Assembly (NCBI GenBank): GCA_963693085.1
Contig: OY856412.1
Location: 345,832,457 to 345,896,456 of the forward strand
Reading direction: 5' to 3'
Source of the DNA: Alisma plantago-aquatica
Taxonomy: Eukaryota > Streptophyta > Magnoliopsida > Alismatales > Alismataceae
Length of the DNA stretch: 64,000 bases
Position numbers and translations under genes: made by a program
The notes under the pieces: model-generated
Database searches by the model: none
Told to the model about the DNA's origin: nothing
Seen by the model: only the letters and a program-made list of their open reading frames with translations
In this document: one piece after another, positions 33,401 through 44,789 of the stretch
Layout of the letters: every line of letters begins with the position of its first letter
How positions within the stretch are numbered: the first letter of the stretch is position 1

Positions 33401-33695
33401 CACGAGGGTGCATGTCAGTTTGTGGTGATGAGGATCGTGAGAGGAAGGGGAAAGCAGAGGGAGAAGGCACTGTCGTAGAGGTTATCACTGTCGCAGGTGA
33501 AGGACCTCACGGTTTTACTACAAGTCATGGTGGGAGATCCATGGTGGCGTAGAGACTGTGTGCCGGGTGAGCACTAAAGATGGAGGTGCCACTGTCGACG
33601 ATGGTGGAAGAGGTATGCCTCAGTCTTGTGGCAGTCGGGGTGTTGTGAGGATGATGGAGGGTGGCGTGGTTGGCATGTTTGTAGGTGATGTAGGA

Positions 33696-33785
33696 ATACT
33701 TAAATAGATTAATATGAATATTTGATTAAAGACCAAATCATATTTTAAACTAATATATATATATATTTATATATATATATGTATA

Positions 33786-33823
<38 letters not shown>

Positions 33824-33991
33824 CATATATATAGGTTATGTATTTAATACCCAGACGGGTAGCTACGTGTGCCCTATTTCAGTTACTTTTTTCTAAGTTT
33901 CTTGATTTTGACATGTGGAGGGTTACTTTACCCTGCATACTATTACTTTTCATGCATAGATAGTTACATTTCTAACAACTATAAAAATATA

Positions 33992-34028
<37 letters not shown>

Positions 34029-34224
34029 TGTGTATTCTGCTTAGATTTACTTTTTTAGTTATATAGTTACTTTTTTATCATGATAGTTACTTTTTTGTCC
34101 ATTGGACTTACTTTTCTGACCATATAGTCACTATTCGGGTTGATGGGTACCGAAATCCAAGCTACCCGCACGGGTATGGAATGAACGCCCGTATATACAT
34201 ATATATGTATATATGTATGTATAC

Positions 34225-34267
<43 letters not shown>

Positions 34268-34412
34268 CAATTATATATATGTATATATATATATCTATAT
34301 ATACATATATATGTATATATGTATATATATATCTATACATATATATACACACACATATATATATGTATATATATGTATATATATATATATATCGATATAT
34401 CTATATATATAC

Positions 34413-34457
<45 letters not shown>

Positions 34458-34540
34458 TATATATACATATATATATAATTGTATACATACATATATATAT
34501 ACATCTATATACATACATATATGAAATATACATGTGTCTC
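33696..34540. repeat. TA-rich microsatellite tracts
   Basis: Long runs of (TA)n, ATATATG and GTATATAT repeat types at 33752-33832, 33990-34026 and 34190-34525. They flank a small unique island at 33841-34186. The Tyr/Ile-rich ORFs in all frames are translation of the repeat and not genes. Confidence 0.9.
33841..34186. mobile_element. Possible small inverted-repeat element within the TA tract
   Basis: The left side reads ATACCCAGACGGGTAGCT. The right side, reverse-complemented, reads ATACCCGTGCGGGTAGCT (15 of 18 matching). Between them is a T-rich interior with about five tandem 20-21-bp units beginning TTACTTTTTT (about 34047-34130). The size (about 345 bp) and inverted ends fit a MITE inserted in the microsatellite; no TSD can be read in repetitive flanks. 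Confidence 0.45.
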
Positions 34541-35395
34541 CCTAAAATTGATTTTTATGGTGAATGTATAGCAAGGTTATGGACAATAATCCAAATATCT
34601 GTGTCTGGTTGGATGGTTTATATTTTCATGTTACAACTCATTTTGCACACTGAGCCTCTACCTTCATCATCCCAATATAAATATGTAATTCTTTCCAACC
34701 TTTGCTCCCTTGAATGTAACTCGAGGTTTCTCATTACAATGTAATAATTTTAATAGTAATAGCTTAGTTTATTTTCTAGCAACAATGAAGATGAGGATCA
34801 ACATTAGCAAATCCGACTATTTCACATGATGCGCTTGTTGGGTTTTAGGGGAGGCAGAGAAGGCAGCGGAAACAAAAATTTTCTCCCCCAAACCTAGAAC
34901 AAGGAAACGCGTCAACGTATATACAATAGGAAGGACAATAGGAAGGGATGGTTTGTGGAATCATATCTTGTCCTGAGGCTAGCTCGGCGACAATACCTCG
35001 CGGCTTGTGCGGTCTTCACCTCCGGTCTTGGATGGTGTCTGTGCAACTCTTGGTCGCACTGGGACCGACGACTCCTGGTATCACCGGGACTGTCGGGATT
35101 GACAGCTGTCCTCCGAGCGGCAGAAATCTCCCGCCTCCGAAGTAGTCCACACGGACCACCTGGAACTCCAATCTCTTTGTCTCACAAGGAATTGGAAGGA
35201 TTCGCACCCTCCTGTCAGCGTACTAGTCACTGACACACTCTCCTGCCACCAGTCACTTTCTGCAATTGTCTTTCCCTTATTGTGCCTCCCTTATCGGGTA
35301 GCACTTGCTCGGGCTCTCTTGGTAAAACTAGAGAGAACGAAAACTTTGCAGAGCAACTGGTTGCACTGAGTTGTACTTAGAGAAGCCCCCAATAC

Positions 35396-35408
35396 CCCTA
35401 TATATAGG
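35396..35408 (-). promoter_or_regulatory. TATA box, Copia A 3' LTR
   Basis: The minus strand reads CCTATATATAGGG; the counterpart lies at 42204-42216 in the other LTR. The palindrome cluster begins about 100 bp upstream in sense. Confidence 0.6.
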
Positions 35409-35504
35409 AGGGTCATGGGACAGGGTTCTCTATCCCAGGCATAGCGGGACTAAAGTAGGAGTAGAAGGGTTCGAGATTTTCCATAAAAACAACCAACTGC
35501 GCAA

Positions 35505-35921
35505 CCTGAACCGATCGTTTCATTTCTGAAATGGTCGGTTGTGGACCTGAACCGGTCAGTTGACACCTCAACGGATCGGTTGGGACACCTCAACCGGTCA
35601 GTTCACTTCTGAACCGGTCGGTTCGTGGTCCTGGTCAGTTCCCGATTGACTTTCCATCTTTTGTTTCTAATTGGTATCAAATACCAATCCTTATTCCAAT
35701 GAAATTGGGCAAGTGAAACGAAAGGAAATATCTCACCAATCCTACTTTCCCAACTTGCTCGGTTGCATCAGTTGAACCAATCATTTCATCACTTGAAGCA
35801 ATCGTTTCACCCTGTGCATGAGTCGATCGACTCACCACCTGAGCCGATCGGTTCACCAAGCTCAGCCGATCGATTCATCACATGAGCCGATCGGTTCATC
35901 ACATGGGCCGATTGGTTGGGA
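35505..35921. repeat. AACCGATCGGTT-type palindrome cluster, Copia A 3' LTR
   Basis: About fifteen copies or half-copies: CTGAACCGATCGTTTC, ATGGTCGGTTG, GAACCGGTCAGTTG, ACGGATCGGTTGG, GAACCGGTCGGTTCG. The last four units (CCGATCGGTTCACC, CCGATCGATTCATC, CCGATCGGTTCATC, CCGATTGGTTGG; about 35844-35917) are spaced 21-22 bp apart, about two helical turns. Confidence 0.85.
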
Positions 35922-37105
35922 GTGCAGATTGTGCAGAATCAATCAATTGCAGTTTCAATCAATCTGATACTCCAATCAATGTGTCCAACACCTTGAACAT
36001 TATGATATTGAGCTATCAATTGATTGAGTGTTTAATTGAACTACTAAACTCCTTTAGCAATCAATCTAAACATTGTTTGTGGACAAAACTCCTCTTCTAG
36101 GTTAAATCCTATGTGTGTGACCCTGCATGTCCATTTCATGTTGGCAGTGAAAGTCCATAACACTTATGACTTCACAAGTAAAGAGTGGTGCCTAGTCACA
36201 CATCAGTGCTACTCAAGTGAAATAGAAAGTTGGAGAACATCTTTCAATTCTACAATCCAGGAATGGTGTTACAGTGAATGTATAATTCCTTTTTCACTGA
36301 TATCCCGAATGAACTCGAGGCATGGAACAGTCATCCTGTCAACATTCATTCACTTTCTTGATCTCAGAGTAGATTGGAAGAGATATGTATGACATCAATA
36401 TCACATACTGATTCACACATGCATGCACGCCTTTCTCAATCCTACTCATCAAGTGGCCATGGATATCAAACTCCCTCAGGAGGGACAAATCCCATATCTA
36501 TCACTCACCCCTCAAAAGCGCCATGTGTCAAAGCCACCCAATCATCACCTTTATAACAAACCATGTTTCAGGACTGCATTTGATAAGTCAAAGTGTGCCC
36601 AATGACATGTGTTGAGTGTAGTGATTTCAGGTCAAAGAATCACACTCACCACCATCACTGTGAGTACTGACTATGACTACCATGTCATGGTTCCATGTGT
36701 CAAAGTCACGACGGGTCTCTCTGGTACACTTGTTCTCTAACAAGTACCTATGTGTTTGGTTTGATATCTCTATATCATGAGTAATAAGATTCTGTCATCA
36801 ACCAACACCGCAATCTAGTCTTGTGTGTCATTGCTGTCTATCTATCTTCCACAATGACATCCGACTAGGGTCATAACAAGAATGTACAAACTCTTAGCAT
36901 CCGTATGATCTCATCGTTCAGGTCCTGAACCTGAAGGCATACGTCATTGAGTACTGTCATTCTCTAGACATTCAATTTGTTCGATCACTATGTCATATGA
37001 CTGAACCAGATAGAATTGGAAGCTTTCCTTTGATGTTTATCAAATCAATCTTAATGTATCCCACCAATCATCCCATGATTGTCACTCACGGCATACATAC
37101 CAACA

Positions 37106-37120
37106 GACTCCCACTTGCAC
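37106..37120 (-). other. Polypurine tract of Copia A
   Basis: In element sense the sequence GTGCAAGTGGGAGTC immediately precedes the LTR start TGTTGG, the standard plus-strand primer position. Confidence 0.8.
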
Positions 37121-40100
37121 TGCAAGCCAATCACCCTTGAATCATATTCATAGTGATCTTCAAACATGTCCCACATGTTACTGTGCTCTACTGCTAACAT
37201 AGTGAGTAATGGCAACACCTTGCCAAAGTCAGTATGAATTCCATGTCTCTCATCTCTTCACTATACGTCACATGTATGAGATGGAGTTGCCGTAATATGC
37301 GATCTAGCATTCCTTTGCTAACCTTTATCCACATTGCATGATCAAGGATTCCATACTTGTCATCAATGAGCAGAATATCTATTAGTCCATCTCATGAACT
37401 TCCAGGTCCATATAGTATCCACTACTGTCTCTAACGCATAGATACTCGACACTTCCTTTTAAATGGTTTTATGGGAACACTTCCCATTATCAACAAACTT
37501 TCACTTTTATATATCCTATATATATTTTGCAATTAATTTTCTGTCCTTTTGGAAGTTCGCATCAATGTAACTCTTTACATTGAACTCTTCCTTATCTCCA
37601 TAGAACTAGTACTTATCAAGTACTTATCAAGTTCTCATGGTATTCCAGTAACCCTTACTGGAAGTAGACAGACATCCACTCGTCATGTCTTACATACGAG
37701 TTATCATGATGAGCACATCATATTGCTATGTCCTACTTACAAGATGATGAATGCATTTTGTTCTTGCCATGTCGATACATGCAAGATAATGGGATGATTA
37801 CATACATGATAGATCCATATATATTCTTAGTGTCCCCATTCTTCATAATAATTGGACACTTGGCCTTGGGATACTAACTTCATGTAACATGGACAAGTTT
37901 TCTCCCACAGAATCTGTGCATACTGAACCCTTAAGTACAGATTGCCAATGTATGCTTTCTCTTTCCAGGTCAAGAGGTTTTCCACTTTTGGATTTCCATT
38001 CTAGAACATTTCCATTTCACATCAACATGTGGAATGTGAACACACTCCCACTAAATCACAGATCCCTTCTTTATCTTTGACATATCAGTCAAACCCTTTG
38101 ACTATATCATCAAAGTAAAGATCCAATTCTGAGTTTCTTTGTACTCAATCAATCACATTGATTAGTCCATTTTAACTTATAGACTTCATTTGCATTAGTG
38201 GATTCATAAACCTTATAGGTTGTGTCACTTACACATCCTTGTTTTATTCCTCATATATAGGAATACAGTTTTAGTATCGATATGCCAAATTTCTTAGTCA
38301 TTAAGTTGCAATCAACAAGCATCATCCTTCTCAAAATGTTATCCATGTGTCTTAACACTTAAGATTCATTTTCACTTATGGATTTCATCCAATGGGTGCT
38401 ACCATCAAGATCATACCTCATGGATGTCATTTAGGATGTAATAGTCATAAACCATAACTCAAAATTCGGTTCCTCACATTCATCTAGATAGTTGACTCAT
38501 CACATGAACAACTCATCACATAGATAATTGAGGTGTAAGGATATAAGAATTCACAACTCTTGTGGTTCTGAATTTCTTTTATTAGTGAGGGGTATTCTTT
38601 TATTAAGAAGAATTCAGTTATTTGGTAATCATTCTCTAACTCCTTAGAGTATGATTCCTTCTTGATTTAGACATCACCATGCCTTAATCATGAGTTCACT
38701 ATGATACAGTATCATAATCACTCATAAGGATCTCAAACATTTGGTCCAAGTATTTCATTCATTGATCTCATCAAGAATTAACACTTTACCAAATTTGCAC
38801 TTCATCTATGATATTCTTGAACCCTTCAAGATATTCATATTGGTATTTCTCTAAACATCATTTGAAGTATTAGCATTTGTTCCAATAGGTATGTAAATAC
38901 AACACATGTATCATACCTAATAGGATAAACATTCTCCCACTACCTTTAGTGAAGATTGATTAATCATGTCCAAGATATTCATGTCTCTTACTGGTTCTCT
39001 AAACAGAAGAGTCTAGATTTATCAATCACATGGAAACTAGAAATGAATTTCTCATGATTGATGCTAATTTGATTGTTTGAGTTATCTATAACTTTTAGGT
39101 ATCATTTTATCTTATGCATAACAAATACCAGAAGACAAACAAGGTATTGCCACAAAGATCATATCTTTAGAAATTGAAACATCTCTTTATTGATTTCCAT
39201 CATTTTCATACAATATGCAAAAATAAAGTGTTTCTATCAATTGGAAAATATGAAATAGCAGTTCTCAACTGTATTCCGTGCCCTTTAGGATGAAATAAAC
39301 TGAAAGGTACTCCTATCTATGGCAGCAACACTTGCTCCAATGATGTGTACTCCTTTCTTGGTCCTTTCACAAAGGCCATCACTTCTTTGTGGATATTGCA
39401 TATCATATATGACATATCCATATCTTGGTATCATATACCTTAGATAAAGAAGCAATTCATTTCATGATACCTTAGGTGGAGATCTCCATCCCCTCCTTCA
39501 TCTTCTTTTGTTCTTCCAGATATAGAGGGCAATTCCCTCATACACCCTTTCCCCATGTGCCTTGAGGTTGAAGATGGTTTGGGATGCTGGCTAGCATCAA
39601 AACACTTATTTGCTTTGCCCTTGCCCTTGCCCTTAAGACTTACCTTTCATTGATCTCATCAAAGATTAGGGTTAGTCTTTCTTCATATTTGCCTCTACTG
39701 TCCTCAACATGTCCAACAACTTTGTCAACGCTTGTCGAAGTTGTTCATGTTGTAGTTTATCATGAACTGTATGATTCTCGCAACATTTGCATTATCATAC
39801 CAATAGCCAACTCGTTCTTCAAAGGGAATCCTTCTTAGTCAGGTCTTTCCACATACCCAATCATATTGGGTGTGTGAATACCTTACTGGATCTCCATCTG
39901 TCATGACATACTAGGACAATGTCTTGGAGACATCATATGTCTCATGTTGTCTCTGCAACTCATAGTTCAGAGAACACAACATCAAGAACTCCTCATCAAT
40001 GTCATCCTCGGTATGCTTCCATAAGCATACTGGCAGCCAATGATGTGGTGGGATCAAGTTCATCTGGTTCTGGTATAACTTGGACTTAGAGCTTTCACTC

Positions 40101-41637
40101 TTTGATTGAGAATGCTTCTCAACATCCTAACCAATCGTGGAAATTTCTCCCATTTAACTTGTCCTTTTCCAGGACGGATCACAAAGAAAAGTGATTGTTG
40201 TTTGTTGCCATTTGTACTACAAAAGGAAATATACAATTTTAGTCCAAAAACTCATTTTTGACTTGTTTGATTGATTTGAATGGTTGACGATATAATTAGG
40301 CCTTTAATTAATTATCGTCCCACTATTTTACTTCAAATTGATAGCCCTCACCATCAATTTGGAAGATTGCAGTGTAAAACCTTCTAGTTGGAAAGATCCT
40401 AAAATCCTCTAAGTCATGGACCAGCTTGGGCTGTCACCCACAACTTAGATCTCTCAAGTAGGCAACTCTTGCCAATTGCATCATATGCAACTCTTGATAA
40501 GATGTCATATGCAACTACTTGCCATGATCATCTCCATGCCTCAAGGTGCTAGATCCTATCTAGGTCACCTTGTTAACTACGACCCAAAGCCAACACGATG
40601 AATATGCACCCTGCTTGGGCAGACCCACATATCCACCCTTCACGCTTCCACGAGATAGACGCTGCACCACGCTTGGGCGTGCCCATAGTTGATCGATCAA
40701 GCTTTTCATGTGTGTCGCATTTGGAAGGCATCTAAAACATTAATATTTAATGAGGGATTTGGTTTTATATACATATACATATCCAATCAACACAATATAT
40801 AGTACGTATCATATACATGCTACGTCCCACAGAAAACATGAGAAATGATAAAAGCGATGATTATGGCCATCCTAATGTGATTCCTTGAGCCAAGAGGAAT
40901 CACGATCATCTAGGTCTACATCACATGCAACATGTACAAGATGAACTATGTGCTTTGCCTTTCTGGGTTTGATCAACTCATCACATGACTGATCGACTCG
41001 CCATCATGTCGGTCCACTGGGTGCCACCAGCCCATCGGTTGGCTCCCCCAACTGATCAGTTCGCCTAGTCTTCGTGCATCTCATCATGTCCGCCACCCGC
41101 TCGTCTCACTCCTCAAACCGGTCATCAACCGATCGGCTCACTCCTTGAACCGATCATCTGGAACGTCAACAGATCGGTTCCCGCCTTGAACCGATCGTCT
41201 TAGTTGTCGTCAAGATGTCCTCCATTATTTGACATAACAGGAAATAAAATTCTATCCTATTTTCCATTGTAAAAATAGAAACCTCGAGTTACATTTGAGG
41301 GGTGCAAAGGTAGGAAAGAAATCTCGAACTACTTTGAGTTACATCAGGAATAGGAGAAGAAGATTGGTGCGCAGACCGAGATGCAAGCAACCACATACAA
41401 CCATACACAGATAGGGTTTATTGGCCATAACCACGCTATACATCCACCATAAAACTCGTTTAAGGGTGACGCGTATTGAGTGCATTCATAATACATATCA
41501 TATATGTAAATTGGCATTTGTGGACTTACGATTGGGCATGCATAAAGCCAATTTTATTCGCATTGTATGCAATAAATAAAGGCGACAAACCAAAATCGAT
41601 CATATCGATAATCCTAAAGTATAGAGCAGTTGATGTG
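37121..41637 (-). pseudogene. Decayed internal region of Copia A (gag relic, pol unreadable)
   Basis: No long ORF survives. Near 40140-40200 the minus strand still reads SVLEKDKLNGRNF, the conserved start of Gag in this type of Copia element; the matching place in element B reads VLQKDKLNGNKFHDW. Downstream, where protease, integrase and RT should be, stops are too frequent to place domains by eye. The leader between PBS and gag (about 40.2-41.6 kb) carries another palindrome cluster. Confidence 0.7.
41010..41205. repeat. Palindrome cluster in the leader of Copia A
   Basis: GCCCATCGGTTGG, AACTGATCAGTTCG, AACCGGTCATCAACCGATCGG, GAACCGATCATC, AACAGATCGGTTC and GAACCGATCGTC occur within 200 bp. 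This is the LTR motif in transcribed leader DNA outside the LTR, so the motif is not merely an LTR duplication. Confidence 0.75.
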
Positions 41638-41649
41638 GCTCTGATACCA
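41638..41649 (-). other. Primer-binding site of Copia A (tRNA-iMet type)
   Basis: In element sense TGGTATCAGAGC lies one base after the LTR end (CCAACA, then G). This is the usual 3' initiator-Met tRNA complement of plant Copia elements. Confidence 0.9.
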
Positions 41650-42203
41650 CTGTTGGATTTTAAAGGAGGTAGAGAAGGCAGTGGAAACAAAATTTGTTTC
41701 CCCCAAACCCAGAACAAGGAAACGCGTCAACGTCTATACAATAGGAAGGGATGGTTTGTGGAATCATACCTTGTCCTGAGGCTTGCTTGGCGACAATACC
41801 TCACGGCTTGCACGGTCTTCACCTCCGGACTTGGACGGTGTCTGTGCATCTCCTGGTCGCACCAGGACTGATGACTCCTGGTCTCACCGGGACTGTCGGG
41901 ATTGATAGTTGTCCTTCAAGTGGTAGAAATCTCCCGCCTCTGAAGTAGTCCACACAGACCACCTGGAACTCCAATCTCCTTGTCTCACAAGGAATTGGAA
42001 GGAGTCACACCCTCCTTCAGCGTACTAGTCACTGACACACTCCCTTGCCACCAGTCACTTTCTGCAATTGTCTTTCCCTTGCTCTACCTCCCTTATCGGG
42101 TAGCACTTGCTCGGGCTCTCTCGGTTACCAAAACCAGAGAGAACGAAAAATTTGCAGAGCAACTGGTTGCACTGAGTTGTAATTTGAGAAGCCCCAAATA
42201 CCC

Positions 42204-42216
42204 CTATATATATGAG
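42204..42216 (-). promoter_or_regulatory. TATA box, Copia A 5' LTR
   Basis: The minus strand reads CTCATATATATAG in the LTR that would drive the element. The palindrome cluster begins about 100 bp upstream. Confidence 0.6.
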
Positions 42217-42309
42217 GGTCATGGGACAGGGTTCTCTATCCCAGGCAATGCGGGACTAAATTAGGAGTAGAAGGGTTCGAGATTTTCCACAAAAACAACC
42301 AACTGCGCA

Positions 42310-42665
42310 ACCTGAACCGATCGTTTCATTTATGAAACGGTCGGTTGACACCTCAACCGATCGGTTGGGACACCTCAACCGGTCGGTTCACTTCTGAACC
42401 GGTAAGTTTGTGGTCCTGGTCAGTTCCCAATTGACTTTCCATATTTTTTTTCTAATTGGTATCAAATACCAATCCTTGTTCCAATCAAATTGGGCAAGTG
42501 AAACGAAAGGAAATATCTCACCAATCCTACTTTCCCAACTTGCTCGGTTGCATCAGTTAAACCGATCATTTCAACACTTGAAGCAATCATTTCACCCTAT
42601 GCATGAGCCGGTCGGTTCACCAAGCTCAGCCGATCGGTTCATCACATGAGCCGATCGGTTGGGAG
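42310..42665. repeat. AACCGATCGGTT-type palindrome cluster, Copia A 5' LTR
   Basis: It includes a perfect 12-bp AACCGATCGGTT (42355-42366). It also has a long hairpin with 14-bp arms (AACCGATCGTTTCA, 42315-42328; TGAAACGGTCGGTT, 42333-42346; 13 of 14 paired, loop TTTA). The right arm contains AAACGGTC, the core of the gypsy palindromes. GAGCCGGTCGG, CAGCCGATCGG and GAGCCGATCGG repeats lie at about 42605-42660. Confidence 0.87.
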
Positions 42666-43850
42666 TGCAAATTGTGCAGAATCAGTCAATTGTAGTTTCA
42701 ATCAATCTGATACTCCAATCAATGTGTCCAACACCTTGACCATTGTGATACTGAGCTATCAATTGATTAATTGTTTAATTGAACTACTAAACTCCTTTAG
42801 CAATCAATCTAAACATCATTTGTGGACAAAACTCCTCTTCCAGGTTAAATCCTATGTGTGTGACCCTACAGGTCCATTTCACATTGGCAGTGAAAGTCCA
42901 TAACACTTATGACTTCACAAGCAAAGAGCGGTTCCTAGTCACACATCAGTGCTACCCAAGTGAAATAGAAAGTTGGAGAACAACTTTCAATCCTACAATT
43001 CATGAATGGTGTTACAGTGAATGTATAATTTGTCACTGATATCCCGAATGAACTCGAGGCATGGAACAATCATCCTGTCAACGTTCATTCACTTTCTTGA
43101 TCTCAGAGTAGATTGGAAGAGATATGTATGACATCAATATCACATACTGATTCACACATGTGTGCATGCCTTTCTCAATCCTACTCATCAAGTGGCCATG
43201 GATATCAAACTCCCTCAGGAGGGACAAATCCCATATCTATCACACACCCCTCAAAAGCCCCATGTGTCAAAGCCACCCAATCATCACCTTTATAACAACC
43301 CATGTTGCAGGACTGCGTTTGATGATGTCAAAGTGTGCCCAACGACATGTGTTGAGTGTAGTGATTTTAGTTCAAAGAATCACGATCACCACCATCACTA
43401 TGAGTACTGACTATGACTACCATGTCATGGTTCCATGTGTCAAACTCATGGTGGGTCTGTCTGGTACACTTGTTCTCTAACAAGTACCTATGTGTTTGGT
43501 TTGATATCTCTATATCATGACTAATGAGATTCTATCATTAACCAACACCACAATATAGTCTTGTGTGTCATTGTTGTCTATCTACCTTCCACAATGACAT
43601 CTGACTAGGGACATAACAAGAATGTACAAACTCTTAGCATCTGTATGATCACATCGTTCAGGTCCTGAACCTGAAGGCATATGTCATTGAGTATTGTCAT
43701 TCTCTAGACGTTCAATATGTTCTATCACTATCTCATATGACTGAACCAGAAAGAATTGGAAGCTTGCCTTTGATGTTTATCAAATCAATCTTAATGTATC
43801 CCACCAATCATCCCATGATTGGATCTCAGGGCATACATATCAACAGAGCT

Positions 43851-44789
43851 GACCGGCTAGAGGACTGATGTGGACATACCATAGGAGGAGTGAACCTCCC
43901 AACTAGTGGTTTCAACTGACTATTAGAAAGGAAACTTGATGAATGTTTCAGATGCCAATAGATCGACCAAGAGGTGTGCCAACATGTTGAAGGGTTGAAC
44001 CGATCAACCTGGATTAGCAAGAAAAAATCTACACAACAACATGTTCATGCATGAGATGTAGATCTTGGTTGTAGCTGCTCCTTGTAACTCAAAAAAATTA
44101 TAGTAGTTTTGCCATAACCATCACTAATGTTATATATTGGATGTTTACATTGTGGGATATAGCATGTATATGATATGTATACTATATATGTGGTGATTGG
44201 TTATTTATATGTATGTACATATATAAATATATAAAATCCCTTAATAAAATATATTATGTCATAGATTCTTTCCATAAGAAACACAAATGAAAATCTTGAT
44301 CAACTAAGCGTGGGTACCCCAAAGGTGTTGGGTAGTCTATCTCATCAAAGTGTGATGGTAGTATTGCGGACCTTCCATGTGGGGTGCATTAGTATCGTGT
44401 TGGATTTTGGGTTGGGCTTAACTGAGTGTCCTTTATGAGATTAGGAACTAGAGGCATGGAGATGATTATGACAAGGAGTTTTGCATACATCTACCCAAAT
44501 TTTTCATTAGATGCAATTGCCAAACATTGACTACCTTAGTGATTGATTATGGACGTTGGCCTTGGCCGGGTAATAATTAAAATGATTTTCGATCTTGACT
44601 CATTAGAGGTTTGTGTGCTACAGTATTCTACACTGATAATTGAGGGATATCAATTTGAACAAAATAATGAGAGTGGTAGCTAATTAAAGACCTAATTAAC
44701 ATCTCCAAGTTTTATACAAATCAAATCAAATATTAGTTTTTGATAGAATTACTAAAATTGAAATAGACAATACAACTTTTCTCTAAGAC
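43851..44789 (+). other. Leader of Copia B downstream of the element A insertion
   Basis: It matches the leader of A in opposite orientation: GTTGAACCGATCAACC near 43995, TAGCATGTATATGATATGTA near 44160, then AAGCGTGGGTACCCC and GTATCGTGTTGG, and GAGGCATGGAGATGATTATG near 44452. Non-coding. Confidence 0.75.

Larger units (their letters stand above)
21648..33695 (-). mobile_element. Athila-like Ty3-gypsy element, partly inverted, 5' LTR truncated
   Basis: The same LTR sequence occurs at 21648-24185 and 31702-33695 in direct orientation. Between them lie, in minus-strand order, gag, protease, RT, RNase H and integrase. The PBS is complementary to tRNA-Asp, as in the Athila clade. The LTR copies look about 85% alike by eye, so the insertion is old. 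It sits in the first LINE's RT. The outer end of the right LTR is missing, so no TSD can be checked. The integrase C-terminal part and 3' UTR (24218-26632) read on the plus strand. Confidence 0.85.
31702..33695 (-). mobile_element. 5' LTR of the Athila-like element, truncated
   Basis: It starts TGATGTGAAATATT and follows the other LTR base for base, with indels, to GTAGGTGATGTAGGA (33695). There the similarity stops abruptly, about 550 bp short of the LTR end, and TA-rich DNA begins. A TATA box lies at 32856-32866 (minus). Confidence 0.82.
34836..37105 (-). mobile_element. 3' LTR of Copia A
   Basis: 2270 bp, plus-strand ends TGTTGGGTTTTAGG and CATACATACCAACA. It has a TATA box at 35396-35408 (minus) and a palindrome cluster at 35505-35921, just upstream of that box in sense. 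Confidence 0.85.
34836..43845 (-). mobile_element. Copia element A, complete ends, inserted in element B
   Basis: Two direct LTRs (34836-37105 and 41651-43845) begin TGTTGG and end CAACA. The PBS next to the right LTR is complementary to tRNA-iMet and the polypurine tract borders the left LTR, so it reads on the minus strand. The flanking 5 bases are GCGCT (34831-34835) and GAGCT (43846-43850), 4 of 5 matching. The LTRs look about 90% alike by eye. The internal 4.5 kb is heavily mutated with no long ORF. Confidence 0.88.
41651..43845 (-). mobile_element. 5' LTR of Copia A
   Basis: 2195 bp, ends TGTTGGATTTTAAAGG and CATACATATCAACA. TATA box at 42204-42216 (minus) and palindrome cluster at 42310-42665 just upstream in sense. 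It differs from the other LTR by substitutions and a few deletions, including one within the palindrome cluster. Confidence 0.87.

Noticed and set aside
34181..34744. Long ORFs in several frames rich in Tyr and Ile
   Set aside because: They are translations of TATATG/TATAC microsatellite in all frames; no protein signal.
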